41,518 nucleotides of DNA from Actinobacteria bacterium 13_1_40CM_66_12 (lineage in GTDB: Bacteria; Chloroflexota; Dormibacteria; Dormibacterales; Dormibacteraceae), in NCBI GenBank assembly GCA_001917895.1, contig MNEW01000041.1, forward strand, positions 1-41,518, written 5' to 3'. The position numbers were made by a program, and so were the translations under genes. Shown one piece after another: positions 1 through 11,653 of the stretch (the first letter of the stretch is position 1; every line of letters begins with the position of its first letter). The notes under the pieces were generated by a model. It made no database searches and was not told the DNA's origin. It was given only the letters and a program-made list of their open reading frames with translations.

Positions 1-2
1 TC

Positions 3-782
3 CCGGGGCTGCGGGTGATCCAGTCCCTCAGCGCCGGTGTCGACTGGCTGCTGCCAAAAGTGCCACCCGGGGTCGTCGTGTGCAGGGCGGTCGGCGTCCA
101 CGACGCGCCGGTCTCGGAATGGGTGGTCGCGGTGATCCTCGCGAGGCGCCGACGCTTGCTCGAGTTCTGGGATCTGCAGCATCGCGGCGAATGGAACCGC
201 GACATCGCTGAGGCGGGCGATGGATGGCACCATCCGATCGACGATCTCGAGGGTACGACTGTGTTGGTGGTCGGGCTTGGTTCGATCGGGCGAGCCGTGG
301 CGGCTCGGCTGGCTCCATTCGGCGCGAATGTCATTGGCGTCGCCAGGCACCCGCGCGACGACGCGCGATCGGCCGATGAGCTTCCGCGGCTTCTGCCCGA
401 GGCGGACGTTGTCGTCAACCTGCTGCCCTTGACGTCCGAAACCGAGAAGTTCGTGAATGCCGCATTCCTGGAGCGGATGAAGCAAGGCTCGTTGTTCGTC
501 AACGCGGGCCGCGGCAGGACAGTCGACACCGACGCCCTGCTTGCAGCGCTGACGTCCGGACGTATTCACGCGGCGCTTGACGTGACCGACCCGGAGCCGC
601 TGCCCGCCGAACATCCCCTGTGGCACGCGCCCAACCTGTTCATCACGCCGCACGTCGCGGGCGCGGTCACGCGATGGGAGTCGCGCGGTTACCGGTTCGC
701 CGGCGAGCAGATCCGCCGTTACGCCGCCGGCCAGCCACTGCTCGGAATCGAAGCCGGCACCGTGGACTTGAAGTTGTCGTGA
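3..782 (+). CDS. D-2-hydroxyacid dehydrogenase, 5'-truncated
   Basis: C-terminal part of an NAD(P)-dependent D-isomer-specific 2-hydroxyacid dehydrogenase, which interconverts 2-keto acids and D-2-hydroxy acids in the cytoplasm. The frame is open to the window edge, so the real start lies upstream; the GTG at 15 is internal, since LRVIQSLSAGVDWL is a conserved stretch of the family. The nucleotide-binding motif VVGLGSIGRAVAARL is visible, and the catalytic triad is represented by Arg in NAGRGRTVD, Glu in DVTDPEPLP and His in ITPHVAG. The substrate cannot be told from sequence. The stop overlaps the next gene by 4 nt (GTGA), so the two are probably co-translated. Only about 260 of the usual 310-330 residues are present. 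Confidence 0.9.
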   Translation, partial: PGLRVIQSLSAGVDWLLPKVPPGVVVCRAVGVHDAPVSEWVVAVILARRRRLLEFWDLQHRGEWNRDIAEAGDGWHHPIDDLEGTTVLVVGLGSIGRAVAARLAPFGANVIGVARHPRDDARSADELPRLLPEADVVVNLLPLTSETEKFVNAAFLERMKQGSLFVNAGRGRTVDTDALLAALTSGRIHAALDVTDPEPLPAEHPLWHAPNLFITPHVAGAVTRWESRGYRFAGEQIRRYAAGQPLLGIEAGTVDLKLS

Positions 783-1195
783 GCAAGACCGGCAAGGAGA
801 TCCTCGAGGCATCCCAGGTGATCGCCGTCGTGGGCGCGTCGCGAGACCCCAACAAGGCGGGCGGATCCGTTCCCGTGGGGCTGCAGCAGCGCGGATTTCG
901 AATCATCCCGATCAACCCTTACGCCGGCACCCTGTTCGGCGAGCGCGTCTATCGCTCTCTGTTGGACGTCCCTGAGAGGATCGACATCGTCGATGTGTTC
1001 AGGCCGGCGGCCGATGCACCGGAGATCGCGCGTCAGGCGGTGGCTGTGGGTGCGAAAGCGTTGTGGCTGCAGCTCGACATTCGCTCGGATGAGGCGCGGC
1101 GGATCGCTGAGGCAGGCGGGCTCGATTACGTCGAGGACGAGTGCACCGCGGTCACGACTGCTCTGTACCGAATCACAAAGAAGACTGCCGCTTAA
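779..1195 (+). CDS. CoA-binding domain protein (YccU family)
   Basis: A 138-residue single-domain Rossmann protein of the CoA_binding_2/YccU family. The N-terminal IAVVGASRDPNKAGG is the typical nucleotide/CoA-binding loop, followed by the family's PINPYAGTLFGERVYRSL segment and a C-terminal DECTA motif close to the conserved (R/E)C(I/T) segment. The length matches the family. The GTG start at 779 overlaps the previous stop and gives the expected N-terminus; longer in-frame extensions upstream lie inside the dehydrogenase gene. The family's exact biological role is not established, and acyl-CoA binding is inferred from the fold. Confidence 0.85.
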   Translation: MSKTGKEILEASQVIAVVGASRDPNKAGGSVPVGLQQRGFRIIPINPYAGTLFGERVYRSLLDVPERIDIVDVFRPAADAPEIARQAVAVGAKALWLQLDIRSDEARRIAEAGGLDYVEDECTAVTTALYRITKKTAA

Positions 1196-1197
1196 CT

Positions 1198-1203
1198 TAA
1201 TCT
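1198..1203 (+). promoter_or_regulatory. -10 hexamer of the CYTH gene (leaderless)
   Basis: TAATCT ends 6 nt before the GTG at 1210, so transcription would begin at or next to the start codon. No good -35 box is visible 16-18 nt upstream. The same spacing recurs at several other genes of the window, which strengthens the call. Confidence 0.4.
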
Positions 1204-1209
1204 CCTCGC

Positions 1210-1797
1210 GTGGCAAGGGCCCGAGTGCACCACCGACCACGTGACCGCAGCGTCGAATGCGAGCTCAAGTTCCGCGTCGCCGGCCCGCGCGACCATGCGC
1301 GGCTGCGTGCCCTGCTCCGCAAGCGCGGCGCGAAGCTCGAGGGCAAGTACGACGAAGAGAACTATCGCTTCGACGGTCCCGGCAAGTCGACGCGCCACAC
1401 CACGCTGAGGCTTCGCGTGCTCGATGGCGGTCCGCGCGGCGTGCTCACCGCCAAGGGCCCGGCCAAGTTCGTGGGCGGGGTCAAGGTGAGAGAGGAGACC
1501 GAGGTCGAGGTCAAGGACGCGCACGCGACTCTCGACCTCCTCGCCGAGCTCGGATTCCGCGTCGAGTTCACCTACAACAAGCACCGCGCCGCATGGATCC
1601 TCGATGGCGTGGTGACGGTCACCCTCGACACGCTCGCGTTCGGATCCTTCGTCGAGCTCGAAGGACCGCTCGAGGTCCTTCCGGAGAAGGCCAGAAGCCT
1701 TGATTTCGATCCGAAAAACGCGCTCAAGGACAGCTACTCGGTGCTCGCTCGCAAGCATCTGCAGACGGCCAAGAGGCCGCCGGCCAAGTCGGCCTAG
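1210..1797 (+). CDS. CYTH domain protein (CyaB/thiamine-triphosphatase-like)
   Basis: A 195-residue CYTH-superfamily protein. Near the N-terminus it has the diagnostic ExExK motif (ECELK), which binds the metal-triphosphate group in the tunnel of these enzymes. Further alternating charged strands follow (LRLRVLDGG, VREETEVEV, FVELEGPLEVLP), as expected of the eight-stranded tunnel. Members are class IV adenylate cyclases, thiamine triphosphatases or inorganic triphosphatases, and sequence alone does not decide which. The short C-terminal tail is Lys/Arg/Pro-rich. The start is GTG at 1210, supported by the -10 hexamer 6 nt upstream; GTG at 1225 is an alternative. It stands alone, downstream of the CoA-binding gene. 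Confidence 0.8.
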   Translation: MARARVHHRPRDRSVECELKFRVAGPRDHARLRALLRKRGAKLEGKYDEENYRFDGPGKSTRHTTLRLRVLDGGPRGVLTAKGPAKFVGGVKVREETEVEVKDAHATLDLLAELGFRVEFTYNKHRAAWILDGVVTVTLDTLAFGSFVELEGPLEVLPEKARSLDFDPKNALKDSYSVLARKHLQTAKRPPAKSA

Positions 1798-1854
1798 CTC
1801 AAGTGACACCCGCGATCGAAGTCCGCTCGCGGGGCCGATTCCGCACGTTTGGGT

Positions 1855-2787
1855 TCAACGCTTGCTTTCACCCCTGCCTTTGCGCATGGTTGGCGCCAGG
1901 CGTGCGCTTGCGCGCACCATGCTCAGCGCCCCCCGAACCTGGGCCTCGACGATCTCGGCGCGACTGTGTATGTCAGCGGCTGTGAAACGCAGGAGCCGGA
2001 ATCCGGCGTTGATAAGCAGGTTCTGACGGCGATCATCCTCGACCAGGCGCTCACGATGGTTACCGCCGTCGTATTCGAGAACGAGCTTCGCCGCCGGGTA
2101 GTAGAGGTCAGCCCTACCGATAAACCGCGCCTTGCTGTCACGGAGATTCGTCTGGACCTCTGGTCGCGGCAGGCCGGCCTGGATGAGGAGCCAACGCAGC
2201 CGCGTTTCCATCGGCGATTCCGCGGGAGCCGCAAACGCGGCCAGCGAGCGCAGCCTGCCTGCGCCCGCGCGACCTTTTGCTGCCTCTGCGTACCGACCGA
2301 GAGCGGCAGCGTCGGTGATACCTGCGCGGACCGCCATATCGATGGCGACCAGTGCCTCAACGGCCGGGCGCTGCAAACAGAGTCTGGCCAGTGCAAGTGG
2401 CAACGATGTCGTGCGCAGCCCGCGAACAGAGACGACCTCTCCCGGTGAAACGTCACAGCGACGAACGCTGAGCCCGACGCGCGAACGGATGCCCGAGTCT
2501 GGTGGCACCACGATCTCGATCGGGTCGGCAGGTTCGAGGTCGAGGCCAAACAGCCAGGCCGCGGTAGCGCCGGCGAAGACAGCCTCCGCCGGGAGCAGAC
2601 GCTGCCAGGCCGACAGCAGCAGCCACGGATCGGTCCCGAGCTCTGTCAAGCAGTAGAGCTCGGCACCGAGGCGCCGCCAGGCCTTGCCCTTCAGCGCGCT
2701 CAGCGTGAGGCCAGCCGTGCGCGCCTCATCCAGGGTGAAGGGCCTGCAGGTCAGCTCGGGCGGAATGCACGGCGTGTTGGCCACCAT
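1855..2787 (-). CDS. DUF559 endonuclease-domain protein, AbiEi-like N-terminus
   Basis: About 310 residues. The N-terminal half (CRPFTLDEARTAGLTLSALK, then WRRLGAELYCLTE) resembles the winged-helix/AbiEi-antitoxin-like region seen in many actinobacterial proteins. The C-terminal quarter is a DUF559/Vsr-like nuclease fold with a PD-(D/E)xK-type pattern: Asp in GRADLYYP, then LVLEYDGG with Glu and Asp, followed by RRQNLLINAGFRLLRFTAAD. DNA binding or nicking is therefore likely, but no substrate is known. The ATG at 2787 is chosen because it precedes the conserved start; a TTG at 2805 is an alternative. No toxin partner is adjacent, so a toxin-antitoxin role is not supported. Confidence 0.75.
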   Translation of the reverse strand: MVANTPCIPPELTCRPFTLDEARTAGLTLSALKGKAWRRLGAELYCLTELGTDPWLLLSAWQRLLPAEAVFAGATAAWLFGLDLEPADPIEIVVPPDSGIRSRVGLSVRRCDVSPGEVVSVRGLRTTSLPLALARLCLQRPAVEALVAIDMAVRAGITDAAALGRYAEAAKGRAGAGRLRSLAAFAAPAESPMETRLRWLLIQAGLPRPEVQTNLRDSKARFIGRADLYYPAAKLVLEYDGGNHRERLVEDDRRQNLLINAGFRLLRFTAADIHSRAEIVEAQVRGALSMVRASARLAPTMRKGRGESKR

Positions 2788-2911
2788 GGCAGGATGGACG
2801 GACAACCGCGTTTCCGCCAGCCACCCTGTAAAGACTCCGATTTCGCACGTCTGACGCCGAACACGTGTCTGCGAAGCGCGGCATGCGCACGGTTGGCGTC
2901 AAAAGTGCGTA

Positions 2912-4214
2912 TTACTTCACCGGGCCGATCCAGATCGTCTGGATGTTGGTGAACTCCTTGATCCCGTACGTCGATAGCTCGCGCCCGTAGCCCGACTTCT
3001 TGACACCGCCGAAAGGAAGGCGCGCGTCCGAGGCGACCATGCCGTTGATGAACACCAGGCCCGCCTCGATGCGCTCGGCCACCTGGCGGCCGCGCTCGAC
3101 GTCGGCGGTCCAGACGCTCGAGCCGAGACCGAAGTCGGAATCGTTGGCCACGCGGAGCGCTTCCTCCTCGTCGCTGACGCGGATCACGGCCGCAACCGGG
3201 CCGAAAGTCTCCTCGTGATAAACCGGCATGCCGGGCCGCACCCCCGTGAGCACGGTCGGCTCGAAGTAGTACCCCTCGCCGTTGACGCGCTTCCCGCCGA
3301 CTAACGGGCGCGCTCCCAAATGGACCGACTCCGACACCTGGCGCTCGAGGTCGGCGACGAGGTCTGCGCGCGCGAGCGGGCCGACCTGCACACCGCGATC
3401 CTTGGGGTCACCGATCTTTAGCGCGCTGACCGCGCCGGCGAAAAGCGACTCGAACTCGTCCGCGACCGCGTCGACCACGATGAAGCGCTTCGCGGCAATG
3501 CAACTCTGACCGTTGTTCTGGTTGCGCGCGCGGCAGGCGACCGTCGCCGCGGTCTTGACGTCGGCGTCCGCCAGGACGATGAAAGGATCTGAGCCGCCCA
3601 GCTCCAGCACCGACTTCTTGATCGTCTTGCCCGCCGTCGACGCCACGCGCGCGCCCGCGGCTTCGGAGCCGGTAAGCGTCACGCCGGCCACCCGACGGTC
3701 TTCGATGATCTGCTCCACCGCTCCCGACCCGACCAGCAGCGTCTGGAAGACGCCCTCAGGTATACCGGCCTCCCGAAAAACCTCTTCGATCGCGAGCGCG
3801 CACTGGGGCACGTTCGATGCGTGCTTGAGCAGCATCACGTTCCCGGCCGCGAGCGCGGGCAGCCCGGCCCGGAACGCCTGCCAGAACGGAAAGTTCCAGG
3901 GCATCACGGCCAGGATCACGCCCAGCGGCTGGAACCTGACGTAGCTCCTGGTCGCGGTGCTCTCGATCGGCTCGTCCGCGAGCACGCGGGCCGCGTTGTC
4001 AGCGAGCCAGGCGGCGGTCCATGCGCATTTCTCGACCTCGCCCTCTGCCTCGGGAACGCAGCAGAGTTGCGCGCATGTCGACGCCGATGTCGCGCCAAGC
4101 ATGCCGAGAGCCCCAGGCCCGGGCGGTGGCCGCCTCGATCCCGGCGGCGTCCAGCTCAGGGAACTGGGCCAGCTCTCGACCGTTCGCAGGATCGATCGAT
4201 CTCAGCATCCCCAC
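2912..4214 (-). pseudogene. Succinate-semialdehyde-type aldehyde dehydrogenase, deleted and frameshifted
   Basis: NAD(P)-dependent aldehyde dehydrogenase of the succinate-semialdehyde type. The C-terminal ~380 residues are intact: MPWNFPFWQAFRA, catalytic Glu in LELGGSDPF, catalytic Cys in NNGQSCIAAKRF, and the C-terminal LPFGGVKKSGYGREL. The N-terminus (MLRSIDPANGRELAQFPELD) lies in another frame beginning at GTG 4214. Between RATLLR and EGEVEKCAW the family normally has about 25-30 residues, including the TLEMGKP segment. Here they are absent and the frame changes near 4040-4050. A deletion of roughly 80 nt explains both facts. It is either a real null allele or an assembly error. The GTG 4214 start is supported by a TAATCT hexamer 6 nt upstream. 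Confidence 0.8.
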
Positions 4215-4220
4215 GGCACA

Positions 4221-4273
4221 AGATTACTGAGTTCACGCCTCCCCTTCGGGGAGAGGGGATCCCTTAGTACGAT
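4221..4273. promoter_or_regulatory. Divergent promoter with central palindrome (glgE / aldehyde dehydrogenase)
   Basis: On the minus strand TAATCT (4226-4221) ends 6 nt before the GTG at 4214. On the plus strand TACGAT (4268-4273) ends 6 nt before the GTG of glgE at 4280. Midway, 4239-4253 is a perfect palindrome, CTCCCC-TTC-GGGGAG, lying where both -35 elements would fall. The arrangement suits a shared operator acting on two leaderless promoters. The palindrome could instead be an RNA hairpin, but it lies upstream of both predicted transcription starts. Confidence 0.45.
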
Positions 4274-4279
4274 TGAGTC

Positions 4280-6336
4280 GTGGCTCGCGCACCGGTCAAG
4301 CGGACGTCCACGAGGCCCGATCTCCCCTCACCGGCGCTTCGCGCCGGAGCTCCCCCCATAGGGGCGAGTCCAGACGGAAGAAAACGGGTCGCCATCGAGT
4401 CGGTCGCGCCCGAGATCGACGCGGGGGGCTTCCCGGCCAAGCGGACCGTGGGCGAGAAGGTGGCGGTCGAGGCCGACATTTTCGCCGACGGCCATGACGC
4501 GCTCGCCTGCGTCATCCGGTACCGCCACCAAAGCAACTCGACCTCGACCGAGGTACCGATGGTGCCCCTCCCCAACGACCGCTGGCGCGCCGAGTTCGTG
4601 GTCACCGAGCTCGGCACCTACCGGTTCACCATCGAGGCGTGGGTCGACCGCTTCGGGACCTGGAGCCGCCAGTTCGCGAAGCGGGTCGAAGCCGGGCAGG
4701 ACGTGACGCAGGAGCTCGAGGTGGCCGCCCGGCTTGTGGATGCGGCCGCCGCTCGTGCGGCGACGCCGGACAGGGAAAAGCTGGCCACCTACGCGGCGCA
4801 GCTGCGAAAGGGCAAGGCCGCTGCCACCGCCGCCCTCGGCTCGGATCTCGCCGTGCTCATGGAGCGGCACGCCGACCGCAGCCTGTCCACCACGTACGGC
4901 CGCGAGGTCGAGGTGATCGTGGAGGCCGAGCGAGCCCGTTACGGCGCCTGGTATGAAATGTTCCCGAGGTCAGCCGGCAAGCAGGGCAAGCACGGAACGT
5001 TTCGAGACGTCGAAGACTGGCTGCCGTACATCTCGGGCATGGGATTCGACGTCCTTTACCTGCCCCCGATTCATCCCATCGGCCGCACACATCGCAAGGG
5101 CGCCAACAACAGCGTGCAGGCAAAACCAGACGAGCCGGGAAGCCCATGGGCGATCGGGTCCGAGGAAGGCGGGCACAAGGCGGTCCATCCGCAGCTCGGA
5201 ACCCTGGACGATTTTCGGCGCCTCGTCCGAGTCGCCGGCGAGCACGGCCTGTCGATCGCACTGGACATCGCGTTCCAATGCTCGCCCGACCACCCCTATG
5301 CCAAAGAGCATCCAGAATGGTTCCGCCATCGTCCCGACGGCTTGATCCAGTACGCGGAAAACCCGCCCAAGAAGTACGAGGATATCTATCCGTTCGACTT
5401 CGAATGCGAGGCGTGGCGCGAGCTGTGGGCGGAGATGCTGTCGATCGTCGTCTTCTGGATCGACCAGGGCGTGCGGATCTTCCGTGTCGACAACCCTCAC
5501 ACGAAGCCGTTCGCGTTCTGGGAATGGCTGATCGGCGAGCTCAAGCGGGACCATCCGGACGTGATCCTTCTCTCGGAAGCCTTCACGCGGCCGAAGGTCA
5601 TGTACCGGCTGGCGAAGTCGGGCTTCAGCCAGTCGTACACATACTTCGCGTGGCGCAACACCAGCTGGGAGCTGAGTCAGTACTTCACAGAGCTGCGGTC
5701 ATCGCCGATACGTGAGTTCCTGCGCCCCAACCTCTGGCCGAACACGCCGGACATCCTCACCGAATATTTACAATCCGGTGGCCGCCCGGCTTTCGCGGCC
5801 CGACTCGTCCTGGCCGCCACATTGGGCGCAAGCTACGGAATCTACGGACCTGCGTTCGAGCTGGGTGAGAATCGCGCTAAGGAACCTGGGTCTGAGGAAT
5901 ACCTCGACTCCGAGAAGTACCAGATTCGCAGTTGGGACCGCGACAGCCCCAGCAGCCTTCGCGAGCTGATCTCCGTGGTCAACAAGGTCCGCCGCGAAAA
6001 CCCGGCGCTGCATAGCGACAACGGATTGGTGTTCCACCCCACCGAGAACGACCAGATCGTCGCCTACACCAAGAGCACCGACGACCTGGCCGATGTGGTC
6101 CTCACCGTCGTCAACGTCGACCCGCATCACCGGCAGATCGGCATGGTCACCCTGCCGCTCGAGGCTCTTGGCATCGACCGCGAGCGCAGCTACCAGGCGC
6201 ATGAGCTCCTCAGCGGGGCGCGCTACATCTGGAACGGGCCGCGCAACTACATCGAGCTCGACCCCAACTCGACGCCTGCGCAAATCTTCCGTTTTCGCCG
6301 GCGCATCCGCAGCGAACACGACTTCGAGTATTTCCT

Positions 6337-6340
<4 letters not shown>
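4280..6340 (+). CDS. glgE: Alpha-1,4-glucan:maltose-1-phosphate maltosyltransferase
   Basis: GH13_3 enzyme that transfers maltosyl units from maltose-1-phosphate to alpha-1,4-glucan, the polymerising step of the GlgE pathway. The 686 residues match the family (about 660-700). An N-terminal beta-sandwich/DUF3416 region precedes the barrel. Barrel motifs include [15 protein letters not shown], the nucleophile Asp about residue 404 in [13 protein letters not shown], the acid/base Glu about residue 433 in [13 protein letters not shown], and [15 protein letters not shown]. The start is GTG 4280, the only in-frame start before the conserved region; it gives a ~37-residue low-complexity, Pro/Arg-rich leader that other GlgE proteins lack and that contains a CCGGCGC-TTC-GCGCCGG hairpin in its DNA (4331-4347). 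It overlaps the next gene by 4 nt. It appears intact. Confidence 0.96.
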
Positions 6341-9749
<3,409 letters not shown>

Positions 9750-9753
<4 letters not shown>

Positions 9754-11625
9754 TCGCGCCCTCGCTGCTGACTCCATTCGACCTGCACCTCTTCAACGAG
9801 GGCACGCACAGCCACCTCTACGAAAAGCTCGGCGCCCACATCTCGAAAGACCCCGACGGCACGTCGTTCGCCGTCTGGGCTCCCAACGCCGATTGGGTGA
9901 GCGTCATCGGCGATTTCAACGGCTGGAACCGAGACGCGAACAAGCTCGTGCCACGCGAGCAGTCGGGCATCTGGGAGGGCTTCATTCCGGCCGTAGGGCA
10001 TGAAGCGCTGTACAAATACCACGTCCACTCACGCGTCACACGCACCGGAGCCGACAAGGCCGATCCCTTCGCCGTGTTCGCGGAGCAGCCGCCGCGCCAG
10101 GCCTCCGTCGTGTGGGATTTGAGCTATGGCTGGGGCGATGCCGAGTGGCTGACAACCCGCCAGCGGGCCAACGGCCGGCAGGCGCCGTGGTCGGTTTATG
10201 AGGTTCACCTGGGTTCGTGGATGCGCGTACCCGAGGAGGACAACCGCTGGCTCACCTATCGCGAGCTCGCGCCACACCTGGCCGACTATGCGCACCGGTT
10301 GGGCTTCACGCACGTCGAGTTCATGCCCGTCATGGAGCATCCCTTCTACGGCTCGTGGGGCTACCAGGTGACCGGATATTTCGCGCCGACCAGCCGCTAC
10401 GGCACGCCTCAGGACTTCATGTTCCTCGTCGACCACCTGCACCAGCACGGCATCGGCGTGATCCTCGACTGGGTACCGTCGCACTTCCCGTCCGACGAAT
10501 TCGGGCTGCAGTACTTCGACGGCACGCATCTCTACGAGCACGCCGACCCGCGGCTTGGCGTGCATCCCGATTGGGGCAGCTCGATCTTCAACTACGGGCG
10601 CAATGAGGTCCGAGGCTTCCTCCTCAGCAGCGCCCTGAGCTGGCTGAACCGCTATCACGCCGACGGGCTGCGGGTCGATGCGGTGGCGTCGATGCTCTAC
10701 CTCGACTACTCGCGCAAGGCGGGTCAGTGGCTGCCGAACAAGTTCGGCGGCAATGAGAACCTCGAGGCGATCGATTTTCTCCGCCGATTCAACATCGAGG
10801 TCTACAAAGAGCACCCCGACGTGCAGACGATCGCCGAGGAGTCGACGTCGTGGCCTCTGGTCTCACGACCGACTTACCTGGGCGGCCTCGGCTTCGGCAT
10901 GAAGTGGGACATGGGCTGGATGCACGACACGCTCTCGTACATGTCCAAGGACCCGGTTCATCGGCGGGTTGTTCACGGAGAACTACATGCTTCCGCTTTC
11001 GCACGACGAGGTCGTGCACGGGAAGGGCTCGCTGCTCGCCAAGATGCCTGGGGACGACTGGCAGAAGTTCGCCAACCTGCGCCTGCTGCTCGCGTACATG
11101 TACGCCGTGCCCGGCAAGAAGCTTCTGTTCATGGGCGCCGAGTTTGGACAGTGGGGCGAATGGAACCACGAGGAGAGCCTCGACTGGCATCTGCTGGATG
11201 AGCCGATGCACGACGGGCTGAGCCGATGGACAGGAGACCTGAACCGGGTCATGCGCGACGAGAAACCGCTGCACGAGCTTGACTTCGACCCAGCCGGTTT
11301 CGCGTGGATTGACATCACCGACGCCGAGCAGAGCGTGATCAGCTTCATGCGTCGAAGCTCTAACGATGAGCTGATCATTGCGGTCTTCAACTTCACGCCG
11401 GTGCCGCGCCACAACTATCAGATCGGCGTGCCATTGCCTGGTCGCTGGCTCGAGCTCGTCAACAGCGATGCGCCGATTTACGGCGGCAGCGGCCAGGGAA
11501 ACCTGGGCGGAGTGGACGCGGCGCCGATTGGAAAGCATGGCCATCTTCACAGCGTCACGCTCACGCTTCCGCCACTGGGGGCGATCTTCCTGAAGCCTGA
11601 TCCGGGCAGCGCCACGGGTAAGTGA
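9750..11625 (+). pseudogene. glgB: 1,4-alpha-glucan branching enzyme with small deletion and frameshift
   Basis: GH13_9 branching enzyme that introduces alpha-1,6 branches into the glucan made by GlgE. The first frame (9750 to about 10967) holds the CBM48 region ([20 protein letters not shown]), the nucleophile Asp about residue 310 in [16 protein letters not shown] and the acid Glu about residue 363 in AEEST. The second frame (from about 10969) resumes at [20 protein letters not shown] and runs to the normal C-terminus. Between DPVHRR and LFTENY the family normally has about 13 residues (beginning YHHxELTF). They are missing and the frame shifts by one, consistent with a ~38-nt deletion. As given, the protein is broken between catalytic motifs. 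GGAGGT at 9732-9737 precedes the ATG, which overlaps the treS stop. Either a real mutation or an assembly error. Confidence 0.88.
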
Positions 11626-11627
11626 TT

Positions 11628-11646
11628 CTCCCCACATGGTGGGGAG
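11628..11646. terminator. Hairpin between convergent glgB and GH15 genes
   Basis: Perfect 8-bp inverted repeat CTCCCCAC-ATG-GTGGGGAG, starting 3 nt after the glgB stop and ending 7 nt from the GH15 stop on the other strand. It has no U-run, so it may act as a bidirectional terminator helped by a factor, or simply as a transcript-end stabiliser. Confidence 0.45.
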
Positions 11647-11653
11647 GCGACTT

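Noticed and set aside
1855..2787. Toxin-antitoxin module suggested by the AbiEi-like N-terminus
   Set aside because: No AbiEii-type nucleotidyltransferase partner is adjacent, and the C-terminus is a nuclease domain common outside toxin systems.
10967..10971. Programmed ribosomal frameshift in glgB
   Set aside because: The family residues between the two frames are missing, so a frame change alone would not restore the protein; a deletion fits better.
11628..11646. Hairpin considered as an intrinsic terminator of standard type
   Set aside because: Stem is strong but there is no T-run on either side, so it is listed only as terminator-like.
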